Origin: an uncultured Flavobacteriaceae bacterium
GTDB taxonomy: Bacteria > Bacteroidota > Bacteroidia > Flavobacteriales > Flavobacteriaceae
Reading direction: 5' to 3'
DNA: 64,000 nucleotides
Assembly: GCA_947488435.1 (NCBI GenBank)
Contig: CANKZG010000007.1
Span: forward strand, 1-64,000
Part shown: positions 28,670-38,024 of the stretch, in pieces
Position numbering within the stretch: position 1 is the first letter of the stretch
Layout: each line of letters begins with the position of its first letter
Translations under genes and position numbers: made by a program
Notes under the pieces: model-generated
Databases searched by the model: none
The model's input: only the letters and a program-made list of their open reading frames with translations
Told to the model about the DNA's origin: nothing

Positions 28670-28726
28670 ATGAAAATTAGAACATTAAATACTTGGTGGT
28701 GGAAAAACTTACGTTGTAAATCGTGA
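28670..28726 (+). CDS. trpL: trp operon leader peptide
   Basis: An 18-codon ORF, MKIRTLNTWWWKNLRCKS, with three consecutive Trp codons at positions 9-11. It lies between a consensus promoter and a terminator hairpin upstream of trpE, the hallmark of ribosome-mediated attenuation. When charged tRNA-Trp is scarce the ribosome should stall on the TGG run and change folding downstream. It has no room for a Shine-Dalgarno sequence and may be translated from a leaderless message. Confidence 0.9.
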   Translation: MKIRTLNTWWWKNLRCKS

Positions 28727-28754
28727 GCGAAGCACCCCATAGTATAAACTATAT

Positions 28755-28784
28755 AAAGGCTTGTCATCACGACAAGCCTTTTTC
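28755..28784 (+). terminator. trp attenuator terminator
   Basis: AAAGGCTTGTC (28755-28765), loop ATCAC and GACAAGCCTTT (28771-28781) form a perfect 11-bp stem ending in T residues, 24 bases before trpE. TCGTGA at the end of the leader ORF (28721-28726) is complementary to TCACGA (28767-28772) in the loop and descending arm, a candidate antiterminator pairing. The Trp codons (TGGTGGTG) can pair with CACCCCA at 28733-28739, which would free or block that segment. Confidence 0.85.
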
Positions 28785-28808
28785 ATTTTTATTAAATACG
28801 CTTAAATA

Positions 28809-30203
28809 ATGTACAAACTTAATTCATACAACAAAAAAATACTGGCAGATACCATTACCCCGGTAAGTGTATACCTTAAAATACGTGATCGTTTTCCAAA
28901 CAGTATTCTTTTGGAGAGTAGCGACTATCATGCGAATGATAATAGCTTCTCCTATATATGCTGTAACCCTATCGCCGCAATTACGATTACCAATGAAACC
29001 ATTACACAACAATTTCCCGATGGAAATATAGATGAACTAGAGATTACCCCCGAAGTAGATGTTCCCGAAGTAATTCATGATTTTAGCAATAAATTTGAAG
29101 TTACTAAAAACGATTTTAAATTTATAAATAATGGTCTTTTTGGATATTTGGCATATGACGCGGTGCGGTATTTTGAAGATATTACCATTTCAAAAAAAAC
29201 AAACACTATTGAAATCCCAGATGCGTATTATGCGGTATATCAAAATATTATTGCGATAAACCATTTTAAAAATGAAGCCTATATTTTTGCACATTGCTAT
29301 CAATCAGAAAATAATATTGCTGCTATTGAACAAATTTTGAATGTTAAGAATTTTGCCTCTTATAATTTTACAAAAGAGGGCGTTCCAATTTCTAACCTTA
29401 AAGATGAAGAGTATAGGGAACATGTTGTTTTGGCTAAAAAGCATTGCCAACGAGGAGATGTTTTTCAATTGGTACTTTCCAGACGGTTTTCGCAAGATTT
29501 TAAAGGAGATGAATTTAACGTATATAGAGCATTACGATCAATAAATCCATCTCCCTATTTATTCTATTTTGATTATGGAGATTTCAAAATTTTTGGAAGT
29601 TCTCCGGAGGCACAATTGGTAGTACAAAATGGAAAAGCAGAAATACATCCCATAGCCGGAACTTTTAAACGGACCGGAAATGATGAAGAGGATGCTGTTT
29701 TGGCCAAACAACTTACTGAAGATGATAAAGAAAATAGCGAGCATGTAATGTTGGTTGACCTTGCTAGAAATGACCTCAGTAGAAACGGGAACATTGTAAA
29801 TGTGGAAAAATATAGAGAGGTTCAGTTTTTTTCGCATGTAATTCACTTAGTTTCTAAGGTAACTGGGCAAAAAAAACCGGATATTTCTACCATGAAAGTA
29901 GTTGCAGATACCTTTCCCGCAGGAACCTTAAGTGGTGCTCCCAAGCACATGGCAATGCAACTTATTGAAAAGTATGAAAAAACAGGAAGAGGGTATTATG
30001 GGGGCGCAATTGGATTCATGGATTTTAATGGAAATTTTAACCACGCCATAATGATTCGAACTTTTTTAAGTAAAAATCATCAATTGCATTATCAAGCAGG
30101 AGCAGGTTTGGTGGCTGCATCTAATCCGGAAGATGAATTACAAGAAACATATAATAAGCTTGGGGCTTTAACCAAGGCATTAGAAATAGCAGAGACCATT
30201 TAA
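28809..30203 (+). CDS. trpE: Anthranilate synthase component I
   Basis: TrpE converts chorismate to anthranilate with ammonia from TrpG. The 464-residue product has the N-terminal tryptophan-binding LLES motif (about residues 34-37), implying feedback inhibition, and the chorismate-binding domain with QLVLSRRFSQ, FGSSPEAQLV, HPIAGTFKRTGN and the family signature FPAGTLSGAPK. It is the first structural gene after the attenuator. Motif context and the adjoining trpG favour TrpE over PabB. Confidence 0.97.
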   Translation: MYKLNSYNKKILADTITPVSVYLKIRDRFPNSILLESSDYHANDNSFSYICCNPIAAITITNETITQQFPDGNIDELEITPEVDVPEVIHDFSNKFEVTKNDFKFINNGLFGYLAYDAVRYFEDITISKKTNTIEIPDAYYAVYQNIIAINHFKNEAYIFAHCYQSENNIAAIEQILNVKNFASYNFTKEGVPISNLKDEEYREHVVLAKKHCQRGDVFQLVLSRRFSQDFKGDEFNVYRALRSINPSPYLFYFDYGDFKIFGSSPEAQLVVQNGKAEIHPIAGTFKRTGNDEEDAVLAKQLTEDDKENSEHVMLVDLARNDLSRNGNIVNVEKYREVQFFSHVIHLVSKVTGQKKPDISTMKVVADTFPAGTLSGAPKHMAMQLIEKYEKTGRGYYGGAIGFMDFNGNFNHAIMIRTFLSKNHQLHYQAGAGLVAASNPEDELQETYNKLGALTKALEIAETI

Positions 30204-30207
30204 AAAA

Positions 30208-30783
30208 ATGATAGTAATGAAAAAAATATTGGTCATAGACAATTACGATAGTTTTACCTACAACTTAGTGCATTATCTAGAAGATTTAAACTGTGATGTT
30301 GATGTAAAACGTAATGATCAACTAACTATAGAGGAAGTTGATGCATATGATAAAATCTTGTTATCTCCAGGGCCTGGAATACCGAATGAAGCTGGTTTAT
30401 TAAAAACTATAATTGAAACGTACGCACCATATAAAAGTATTTTTGGAGTATGCCTGGGGCAGCAAGCCATCGGAGAAGTATTTGGAGGGTCGCTAGTAAA
30501 CTTAGATGAAGTTTATCATGGTATTGCGACCAAAATTAATGTAATTACGGATGATCCCCTGTTCCAAGACATTCCAAATGAAATTGAGGTAGGTCGTTAT
30601 CACTCTTGGGTAGTAAATAATAAACTTCCAAAGGACTTATTAGCAACCTCGGTTGATGAAAATGGCCAAATTATGTCTTTGCGCCATGTAAAATATGATG
30701 TTTGTGCAGTTCAATTTCATCCTGAATCGGTTCTAACACCTTACGGTAAAAAAATATTAGAAAACTGGTTAATAGCTTCTTAA
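30208..30783 (+). CDS. trpG: Anthranilate synthase component II (glutamine amidotransferase)
   Basis: TrpG releases ammonia from glutamine for TrpE. The 191-residue class I amidotransferase has LSPGPGIP, the nucleophile in GVCLGQQAIGE (Cys 82) and the His-Glu pair in VQFHPESVL. The start at 30208 gives MIVMKK; an ATG at 30217 (MKKILVIDNYDSF) agrees better with relatives and is equally likely. It follows trpE after 4 bases. Confidence 0.96.
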   Translation: MIVMKKILVIDNYDSFTYNLVHYLEDLNCDVDVKRNDQLTIEEVDAYDKILLSPGPGIPNEAGLLKTIIETYAPYKSIFGVCLGQQAIGEVFGGSLVNLDEVYHGIATKINVITDDPLFQDIPNEIEVGRYHSWVVNNKLPKDLLATSVDENGQIMSLRHVKYDVCAVQFHPESVLTPYGKKILENWLIAS

Positions 30784-30836
30784 CGCAAAATGACTACAAC
30801 TGTCACCGAAGTAAAATTCAATAAGTTAAAAAATAC

Positions 30837-31832
30837 ATGAAGGCAATTTTAAACAGATTAATTAATCACGATATTCTCTCAAAAGAAGATGCCAAGCAGG
30901 TGCTGGTAAATATTGCAAAAGGAGCATACAATCCCAGCCAAATAGCAGCATTCTTAACGGTTTATATGATGCGAAGCATAACCATTGAAGAACTAGAAGG
31001 CTTTAGAGATGCATTGTTAGAACTCTGTCTAGCTATAGATTTAAAATCTTATAATCCGGTTGACTTATGTGGTACGGGAGGAGATGGAAAAGATACTTTT
31101 AATATTTCTACGCTGGCCTCTTTTGTTACAGCAGGAGCTGGAGTTCATGTAACCAAACACGGTAATTATGGCGTATCCTCTAAATGTGGTAGTAGTAATG
31201 TAATGGAGTTTCTAGGGATTAAGTTCAGTAACGAAGCTGATTTTCTAACAAAGTGTATTGACACTGCAGGGATTTGTGTACTTCATGCGCCTTTGTTCCA
31301 TCCGGCTATGAAAAATGTAGCTCCAATACGACGAGAACTCGCAGTAAAGACTTTTTTTAATATGCTAGGTCCAATGGTAAATCCGGCATTTCCAAAAAAT
31401 CAAATGGTGGGGGTATTCAATTTAGAATTGGCACGAATGTATGGATATCTATATCAAAACACTGATAAGAAGTTTACCGTTTTACATGCTTTAGACGGAT
31501 ATGATGAAATTTCATTAACCGGAAATACAAAAACAATTTCTAATAGTTCGGAAAGTATGCTTAAGCCGGAAGATTTTGGCGTTAGTACACTTTCTGCTTC
31601 AGAAATCCAAGGAGGAGATAGTATTGAAGCTTCTGCTAAAATTTTCATGGACATTCTTGAAGGTAAAGGAACGGAGGCACAAAACAATGTAGTATGTGCG
31701 AACGCCGGAATTGCCATAGCTACAGTAAAAGAGCTAAGCCCGAAAGCGGGTTTTGAATTGGCAAAAGAATCGTTATTAAGCGGAAAAGGATTAAAAGCGC
31801 TTCAAACGTTACAAAACCTCAGCGGTAATTAA
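30837..31832 (+). CDS. trpD: Anthranilate phosphoribosyltransferase
   Basis: TrpD joins anthranilate to PRPP. The 331-residue product has the PRPP-binding glycine motif CGTGGDGKDTFNIST (about residues 78-92), KHGNYGVSSKCGSSNVME, and VAPIRRELAVKTFFNMLGPM. It is a separate protein rather than fused to TrpG as in enteric bacteria. It comes after a 53-base gap, the longest inside the operon. Confidence 0.97.
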   Translation: MKAILNRLINHDILSKEDAKQVLVNIAKGAYNPSQIAAFLTVYMMRSITIEELEGFRDALLELCLAIDLKSYNPVDLCGTGGDGKDTFNISTLASFVTAGAGVHVTKHGNYGVSSKCGSSNVMEFLGIKFSNEADFLTKCIDTAGICVLHAPLFHPAMKNVAPIRRELAVKTFFNMLGPMVNPAFPKNQMVGVFNLELARMYGYLYQNTDKKFTVLHALDGYDEISLTGNTKTISNSSESMLKPEDFGVSTLSASEIQGGDSIEASAKIFMDILEGKGTEAQNNVVCANAGIAIATVKELSPKAGFELAKESLLSGKGLKALQTLQNLSGN

Positions 31833-31835
31833 AAA

Positions 31836-32390
31836 ATGATTGAAACTACGACAAATAATAAAATATATCTTCAAATCTTTGATAAAGCCATTCGGGTTTT
31901 TACAGGGTTTATGGTAGCCATTTATGGTTTAGCGAAGCCGTTTCAATTTAGTTATATTAAGGAATACATTGGAGATGAAGTTATTTCTGAGCTAACTGGC
32001 ATGCAGTTAATGTGGTATTTTTTTGGTTATTCTAGCATAGTTCCTATTACCATAGGTGTTTTTCAAGTTATCGGTAGTATTTTTTTACTTTTTAATAAAA
32101 CAAAGCTCATTGGAATAGCCATGCTTCTACCTATTCTTTTTAACATCGTGCTATTTGATCTAGTGTATGAAGTAAATCTTGGAGCAACTATTTATGGTAT
32201 TATTTTTTTGATCTTTTTATTGCTATCTGCCGCAATAGATTTTAAAAGAATAATTATTGTCTTTAAAAGTCTTATAACCTACACCCATGACTACTCGAAA
32301 AAGGAGACGATTACGATTTGGGTATTGGGTATATTTTTTGGCATTTTAATTTTTTTCTTTTTTCAACTTCTCCTTAATTACAACCACTAA
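31836..32390 (+). CDS. Membrane protein of DoxX-like type inside the trp operon
   Basis: A 184-residue integral membrane protein with about five hydrophobic segments (roughly residues 18-35, 60-83, 90-110, 115-137 and 160-180). The arrangement, with VFTGFMVAIYGLAKPFQF near the start and QVIGSIFLLFNKTKLIGIAMLLP, resembles DoxX/DUF417-type proteins, though no catalytic motif is visible. It starts 3 bases after trpD and ends 2 bases before trpC, so it is a full member of the operon. Its role in tryptophan synthesis or transport is unknown. Confidence 0.75.
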   Translation: MIETTTNNKIYLQIFDKAIRVFTGFMVAIYGLAKPFQFSYIKEYIGDEVISELTGMQLMWYFFGYSSIVPITIGVFQVIGSIFLLFNKTKLIGIAMLLPILFNIVLFDLVYEVNLGATIYGIIFLIFLLLSAAIDFKRIIIVFKSLITYTHDYSKKETITIWVLGIFFGILIFFFFQLLLNYNH

Positions 32391-32392
32391 GA

Positions 32393-33175
32393 ATGAATAT
32401 TTTAGACAAAATAGTGTTTGACAAAAAGAAAGAAGTTCTTCTTAAAAAACAACTTATACCTGTTTCGCAATTGGAAGCTTCAGTATTATTTAATACCCCT
32501 GTAAAGTCGTTGGCAAGTGCACTACAAAATGCCAATTTTGGAATTATAGCAGAGCACAAACGAAGATCCCCTTCCAAATCAACAATTAATCAGAAACTTA
32601 ATGTTGAAGATGTCGCGATTGGGTACAAAAAAGCAGGAATAAGCGGAATGTCTGTACTTACTGATGGCAAGTATTTTGGTGGGTCTTTAGATGATTTATT
32701 ATTGGCACGAGCAGCAGTTAATATACCGCTTCTTCGTAAAGAATTTATTATAGATGAATATCAAATAATTGAGGCTAAGGCCCACGGAGCAGATGCGATT
32801 TTATTGATTGCAGCAATTTTAAGTCGTGAAGAAATTAAAAGTTTTTCGCAATTAGCGAAAAGTTTAAATTTGGATGTTTTACTTGAAGTGCACAATGAAA
32901 CCGAACTCCATAAATCGCTTATGCCATCTTTAGATATGTTAGGCGTAAACAATAGAAACTTAAAAACCTTTATCGTAAGCTTGGAAACAAGTAAAACGTT
33001 ATCTGATTTGATTCCTAGCGATTTCATAAAGGTTTCCGAAAGTGGTATTAGTAACACAGAAGCTATCAAAATGCTTAAAGGCTATGGGTATCAAGGTTTT
33101 CTGATTGGGGAAAATTTCATGAAAACGGATAATCCGGGAGAAAGTGCAGCACAATTTATGAACCAATTAGTGTAA
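32393..33175 (+). CDS. trpC: Indole-3-glycerol phosphate synthase
   Basis: TrpC closes the indole ring. The 260-residue TIM barrel shows IIAEHKRRSPSKSTIN (catalytic Lys region), SVLTDGKYFGGSLDDLL, LLRKEFIIDEYQI, LLEVHNETEL, LGVNNRNLKTF and KVSESGI. All are standard. It is monofunctional and followed by a separate trpF 3 bases later. Confidence 0.97.
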   Translation: MNILDKIVFDKKKEVLLKKQLIPVSQLEASVLFNTPVKSLASALQNANFGIIAEHKRRSPSKSTINQKLNVEDVAIGYKKAGISGMSVLTDGKYFGGSLDDLLLARAAVNIPLLRKEFIIDEYQIIEAKAHGADAILLIAAILSREEIKSFSQLAKSLNLDVLLEVHNETELHKSLMPSLDMLGVNNRNLKTFIVSLETSKTLSDLIPSDFIKVSESGISNTEAIKMLKGYGYQGFLIGENFMKTDNPGESAAQFMNQLV

Positions 33176-33178
33176 CGG

Positions 33179-33841
33179 ATGAAGTTGAAAGTATGTGGCA
33201 TGCGGTACACTAAAAATATAGCTGAGATAACAGCTATTGCTCCCGATTATATGGGTTTTATATTCTGGGAACCTTCATCTCGATTCTTTAAAGGAGTTAT
33301 TCCAAAATTACCTGCTTCGATTAAAAAAGTGGGCGTTTTTGTCGACGCTCCCATCCAGAAAATAATAGAACTAATAGAAATCCATCAATTACAAGGGGTA
33401 CAATTACATGGTAAAGAGGATCCTTCATATTGTAAAAATTTAAAAGCCTCTTTAGCACAAAAACAGCATAAAGGCCAAAATACCATTGAAATTATTAAAG
33501 CTTTTTCTATTGGCAATGATTTTGATTTCGATAGACTTAAACCTTATGAAGAAGTTTGTGATTATTATCTTTTTGATTCTAAAGGAAAGCTTCCAGGTGG
33601 CAATGGCTATACCTTCAATTGGGAAGTACTAAAAGATTATCCGGCTACCAAACCCTATTTTTTAAGTGGCGGAATTGGGCCTGAGGAATTAGATAATGTC
33701 AGGAAATTTTTAGAAACTCCCGCATCCAAATACTGCAAGGTTATAGACGTAAACAGCAGATTTGAATTAGAACCTGGTCTAAAGAATAGTGCTTCTCTCA
33801 AAGCGTTTAAAAAAAGCTTATCAAAAAACAACAAAAATTAA
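33179..33841 (+). CDS. trpF: Phosphoribosylanthranilate isomerase
   Basis: TrpF isomerises phosphoribosylanthranilate to CdRP. The 220-residue TIM barrel starts [14 protein letters not shown], with the catalytic Cys in KVCGM, and has [41 protein letters not shown] and [10 protein letters not shown] with the catalytic Asp in the LFDSKG segment. It lies between trpC and trpB. Confidence 0.96.
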   Translation: MKLKVCGMRYTKNIAEITAIAPDYMGFIFWEPSSRFFKGVIPKLPASIKKVGVFVDAPIQKIIELIEIHQLQGVQLHGKEDPSYCKNLKASLAQKQHKGQNTIEIIKAFSIGNDFDFDRLKPYEEVCDYYLFDSKGKLPGGNGYTFNWEVLKDYPATKPYFLSGGIGPEELDNVRKFLETPASKYCKVIDVNSRFELEPGLKNSASLKAFKKSLSKNNKN

Positions 33842-33851
33842 AGCATTAACT

Positions 33852-35033
33852 ATGTCATATCATGTAAATGAAAAAGGGTATTATGGAGCGTTTGGAGGAG
33901 CATATATCCCTGAAATGCTATATCCAAATGTGGAAGAATTGCGTCGCAGTTATTTAAATATTATGCAAAAAGATGCTTTTCAAAAAGAATTCCATCAACT
34001 TTTAAAAGATTATGTAGGAAGACCCAGTCCACTTTATTTTGCAAAACGTTTATCCGAAAAATACAATACTAAAATATACCTTAAAAGAGAAGATCTTAAT
34101 CATACTGGAGCGCATAAAGTCAACAATACCATAGGGCAAATATTGATGGCCAAAAAATTGGGCAAGAATAGAATTATTGCGGAGACTGGAGCGGGCCAAC
34201 ATGGGGTAGCCACTGCAACCGTTTGTGCACTTATGGGAATTGAATGTATTGTATATATGGGAGAAATAGATATTGCAAGACAAGCCCCTAATGTGGCTCG
34301 AATGAAAATGCTTGGAGCTTCCGTTGTCCCCGCATTATCTGGAAGTAGAACTTTAAAGGATGCTACAAACGAAGCTATTCGAGATTGGATAAACAATCCC
34401 ATAGACACGCATTATATTATCGGATCGGCTATTGGACCTCATCCATATCCGGATATGGTAACACGGTTTCAATCGGTAATCTCTAAAGAAATCAAAACAC
34501 AATTACTGGAAAAAGAAGGACGTGATAATCCGGATTATGTGGTTGCCTGTATTGGTGGAGGAAGTAATGCTGCAGGTACTTATTATCATTTTTTAGATGA
34601 TGAATCGGTAGGTATTATAGCGGTTGAAGCTGCAGGAAAAGGAATCCATTCTGGCGAGAGTGCCGCCACTTCTGCTTTGGGGAAGGAAGGTGTTATCCAT
34701 GGTTGTAAAACCTTGCTAATGCAAACACAAGACGGGCAAATTACAGAACCTTATTCCATTTCCGCAGGATTAGATTATCCCGGTGTTGGTCCTATGCACG
34801 CACATCTGTATCAAACTGGCCGCGCAGAATTCTATTCGGCAACAGATCAGGAAGCGATGGCAGCAGGATTGGAGCTCACAAAACTTGAAGGTATTATCCC
34901 AGCTATAGAAACGGGGCATGCTTTAGCCATTTTTGAGCATAAAAAATTTAATCCGGATGATCTTGTAGTATTGAGTCTTTCTGGAAGGGGAGATAAAGAT
35001 TTAGACACCTATATTAACTATTTTAACCTCTAG
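33852..35033 (+). CDS. trpB: Tryptophan synthase beta chain
   Basis: TrpB condenses indole and serine with PLP. I take the ATG at 33852 ([20 protein letters not shown], 393 residues); an earlier in-frame ATG at 33789 would overlap trpF and add 21 residues unlike any TrpB. The PLP lysine lies in HTGAHKVNN (Lys 89), followed by [11 protein letters not shown] and [10 protein letters not shown]. It forms a channel complex with TrpA, encoded 15 bases downstream. Confidence 0.97.
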   Translation: MSYHVNEKGYYGAFGGAYIPEMLYPNVEELRRSYLNIMQKDAFQKEFHQLLKDYVGRPSPLYFAKRLSEKYNTKIYLKREDLNHTGAHKVNNTIGQILMAKKLGKNRIIAETGAGQHGVATATVCALMGIECIVYMGEIDIARQAPNVARMKMLGASVVPALSGSRTLKDATNEAIRDWINNPIDTHYIIGSAIGPHPYPDMVTRFQSVISKEIKTQLLEKEGRDNPDYVVACIGGGSNAAGTYYHFLDDESVGIIAVEAAGKGIHSGESAATSALGKEGVIHGCKTLLMQTQDGQITEPYSISAGLDYPGVGPMHAHLYQTGRAEFYSATDQEAMAAGLELTKLEGIIPAIETGHALAIFEHKKFNPDDLVVLSLSGRGDKDLDTYINYFNL

Positions 35034-35048
35034 CAAACCACATAAAAA

Positions 35049-35810
35049 ATGAACAGAATTCTTAAAAAGCTACAGGAAGATAAAAAATTACTCTCTATTT
35101 ATTTTACCGCAGGGTATCCTGAGCTTACCGATACGGTAAACATAATACAGCAACTCGAACAAAGTGGTGTAGATATGATAGAAATAGGACTTCCGTTTAG
35201 CGATCCACTTGCTGACGGACCAACTATTCAGGAAAGTTCTACGATAGCCTTAAAAAATGGTATGCATACTGAATTGCTATTTGATCAACTTAAGGATATT
35301 CGAAAATCGGTAACTATTCCACTTATAATTATGGGGTACTTTAATCCTATGCTACAGTATGGAGTGGAAAAATTTTGTAAAAAATGCAGTGAGTTGGGTA
35401 TTGACGGTTTAATTATGCCAGATCTTCCTTTGGATGTGTATCAAGAAAAATACCAAGATATTTACAAAAAATACAATTTAAGCAATGTGTTTTTAATCAC
35501 ACCTCAAACCAGTGAAGAACGCATAAGAGAAATCGACACAGTATCAGACAGTTTTATATATATGGTAAGTTCGGCTAGCACTACTGGAGCTAAAAGTGGA
35601 TTTGGAAGCGAACAAAAACAGTATTTTGAGCTTATTGCAAATATGAATCTCAAAAACCCTCAAATTGTAGGTTTTGGCATTAGCAATGCAGCAACTTTTA
35701 ATCAAGCTACGGCATTAGCTAAAGGTGCAATTATAGGATCTGCATTTATTAAATATCTCTCCAAAAATGGTATTGCCACTGTTAGTGATTTTGTAAAACG
35801 AATTCGCTAA
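35049..35810 (+). CDS. trpA: Tryptophan synthase alpha chain
   Basis: TrpA cleaves indole-3-glycerol phosphate to indole. The 253-residue TIM barrel has the catalytic Glu 45 in MIEIGLPFSDPLADGPTIQ with Asp 56, and MGYFNPMLQYG, GLIMPDLPLD, LITPQTSEERI, YMVSSASTTGAK and VGFGISN. It is the last trp gene. No clear terminator was seen in the 32 bases before the next gene. Confidence 0.97.
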   Translation: MNRILKKLQEDKKLLSIYFTAGYPELTDTVNIIQQLEQSGVDMIEIGLPFSDPLADGPTIQESSTIALKNGMHTELLFDQLKDIRKSVTIPLIIMGYFNPMLQYGVEKFCKKCSELGIDGLIMPDLPLDVYQEKYQDIYKKYNLSNVFLITPQTSEERIREIDTVSDSFIYMVSSASTTGAKSGFGSEQKQYFELIANMNLKNPQIVGFGISNAATFNQATALAKGAIIGSAFIKYLSKNGIATVSDFVKRIR

Positions 35811-35842
35811 ATTTAGCTTTTCTAATATCCCTATAGTCATAC

Positions 35843-37342
35843 ATGAAAAAGATTTTTTTATTTCTTTCCGTTCTATCTTTATTCTCAACAGCTGCTCAAG
35901 AATCCGCAGCCTTAAAATCTCAAGTTCGACATTCTATTGATGAACTTCGTGATTTTGTTTCTATCCCTAATGACGCTTTAGATGAAGCTGATATGAATAG
36001 AAATTTAAGTTGGCTCACCTTAAAATTTGGCGAGCGAGGCTTTAATGCTTCAAGACTACCAACTGAAGGTATTCCTTTATTTTTTGCCGCATTACCTATT
36101 CAGGATGAAAAACCAACAATTCTTTTTTATATGCATTTTGATGGGCAGTCGGTGGATCCCTCAAAATGGGATCAACCCAATCCGTATAATGTTGTTTTAA
36201 AAGAAGCAAATGGTGAAGAATGGAAAACTCTTCCTTTCGAAGATTTAGATGACGATATTAATTATGATTGGCGTTTGTTTGGAAGAGCTACTTCAGATGA
36301 TAAAGGGCCTATTGTAATGTTTCTAAATGCACTGGATCTACTAAGAAAGAACAATATGGAACTGCCATTCAACATCAAGGTTATTTTGGATGGAGAAGAA
36401 GAACGAAGCAGTAAACCGTTGCCAAAAGCGGTTAAGCAATATCGGGAATTATTAGAGGCGGATTTTTTAGTTATTACTGATGGTCCTGTTCATATTTCAG
36501 AAAAGCCAACTGTAGTCTATGGCTGTAGAGGTATCACCACACTATCACTTACCACCTATGGACCAATTAAACCACAGCACAGTGGCCATTATGGTAATTA
36601 TGCCCCAAATCCGGCATTTCAATTAGCTCAGCTATTGACTACAATGAAGGATACAGAGGGGAAAGTGTTGGTTGATGGTTATTATGATGGTATTTCCATA
36701 GACGAATCAACCCTAGCAATTTTAAAAAGTGTACCCGATGATGAAACTACCATCAACGCCAGATTGCAAATAAAAACTCCCGAAAAAGTAGGTGCATTTT
36801 ATCAAGAATCTTTACAATACCCCTCGCTAAATGTTCGAGGTTTAGGTGCGGCGTGGATTGGTGAAAAGGCAAGAACAATTGTTCCTAGTAGCGCAACTGC
36901 CGAACTAGATTTACGTTTAGTTCCCGAATCTGATGGAGGTAGGTTGAAAAATTTGGTTAAAAAACATATTCAAAATCAAGGATTTTATGTCACCAACACA
37001 ACGCCAACTGCAGAAGAGCGCCAAACACATGATAAAATAATAACAATTATCGAGGGTAGTGTTACCGACTCGTTTAGAACTGATTTAAATCATCCTTATG
37101 GAGATTTCATTGTTAATACCTTAAAAAACACGTTCAATGAAGAGGTTGTTCAGATTAGAATAATGGGAGGTACTGTACCTATCGCTCCTTTTATAAATGA
37201 GTTAAACATTCCAGCATTTATTGTGCCTATGGTAAATCCTGACAATAACCAACATAGTCCTAATGAGAATCTTAAAATTAGTCAGATCGCATATGGTATT
37301 CAAGCCTTTTACGGGCTTTTAAGTGCCGAGATTCCGAAATAA
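35843..37342 (+). CDS. M20-family metallopeptidase, secreted
   Basis: A 499-residue exported di-zinc peptidase with a signal peptide (IFLFLSVLSLFSTAAQ). Likely metal ligands are His 98 in YMHFDGQ, the Asp in GRATSDDKGP (about 152-153), Glu residues in LDGEEERSS (about 184-188), an Asp in TDGP and the terminal His in NNQHSPNENL. The dimerisation insert lies in the middle. M20 enzymes act on dipeptides or acylated amino acids; the substrate is unknown. It is 32 bases after trpA but probably not part of the biosynthetic pathway. Confidence 0.93.
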   Translation: MKKIFLFLSVLSLFSTAAQESAALKSQVRHSIDELRDFVSIPNDALDEADMNRNLSWLTLKFGERGFNASRLPTEGIPLFFAALPIQDEKPTILFYMHFDGQSVDPSKWDQPNPYNVVLKEANGEEWKTLPFEDLDDDINYDWRLFGRATSDDKGPIVMFLNALDLLRKNNMELPFNIKVILDGEEERSSKPLPKAVKQYRELLEADFLVITDGPVHISEKPTVVYGCRGITTLSLTTYGPIKPQHSGHYGNYAPNPAFQLAQLLTTMKDTEGKVLVDGYYDGISIDESTLAILKSVPDDETTINARLQIKTPEKVGAFYQESLQYPSLNVRGLGAAWIGEKARTIVPSSATAELDLRLVPESDGGRLKNLVKKHIQNQGFYVTNTTPTAEERQTHDKIITIIEGSVTDSFRTDLNHPYGDFIVNTLKNTFNEEVVQIRIMGGTVPIAPFINELNIPAFIVPMVNPDNNQHSPNENLKISQIAYGIQAFYGLLSAEIPK

Positions 37343-37347
37343 TTATA

Positions 37348-38016
37348 TTATTGAAAAAACTTGGCATATTGCAAGACGCGATAATCCAACGTATTAAAAT
37401 TTGGGTTACTTTTTTTCATACGCTTGTAATCAGCTAAACTTCCTATAGCTCTGTTTGCTGCTCCTGAAGGTGCGGTAAGTGAAACAGTTTTAATAATTCT
37501 ACCCGTATTTGGAAGGGTAAACTGATGAATTCGTGGAACCACATCCGATACTACTTCATACATCACCTGATATTCCTTCAATTGTTTTCTAAAAAAGTAC
37601 TCAGGACCATTTTTGCTATTTCCTCCCATAAATAACAAGGTTGTGATATTTGTAAACTCGTGCAGGTATCCTATTATATTTCGCAGTTTCACTTGCTTCA
37701 TACCCAGATCAGAGGCATCAATCTTATCGCGTTCTGCACTTGCAACAATATCACAAACTCCTATTTTTTTTTGTAGTAAGAATTCCTTGCGTTGTTCGGT
37801 GGCTTCAGGTGTGGTTTCATATTTTAAATTCAATTCAAAAATTCGATCTAAAATGGGCCATAGCATACCACCTCTGCTTCCATAACAAAAATCAACATCG
37901 TCATGTTTTAAAGTTCCCATGGTAAACCTTGGAGGTGGTAAAGTACCAATAATCAACTTGGTAGCTTCTTGAAATAGAAAAGGCTTATACGGATGGGTAT
38001 GTAGAAAAGACTTCAT
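37348..38016 (-). CDS. Uracil-DNA glycosylase superfamily-like protein
   Basis: A 222-residue protein with features of the uracil-DNA glycosylase fold: IIGTLPPPRF at residues 22-31 resembles the superfamily water-activating motif, FCYGSRGGMLWPIL follows, and SLTAPSGAANRA near residue 185 resembles the NPSG loop of MUG/TDG enzymes. It may remove deaminated bases, but the motifs are divergent and the classical catalytic Asp or Asn is absent from the first motif. It converges with the M20 peptidase gene and follows a TPR gene. Confidence 0.65.
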   Translation of the reverse strand: MKSFLHTHPYKPFLFQEATKLIIGTLPPPRFTMGTLKHDDVDFCYGSRGGMLWPILDRIFELNLKYETTPEATEQRKEFLLQKKIGVCDIVASAERDKIDASDLGMKQVKLRNIIGYLHEFTNITTLLFMGGNSKNGPEYFFRKQLKEYQVMYEVVSDVVPRIHQFTLPNTGRIIKTVSLTAPSGAANRAIGSLADYKRMKKSNPNFNTLDYRVLQYAKFFQ

Positions 38017-38024
38017 AATAAAAG

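Noticed and set aside
33789-33851. Earlier in-frame start of trpB
   Set aside because: It overlaps trpF and adds 21 basic residues not found in TrpB; the ATG at 33852 gives the conserved N-terminus.
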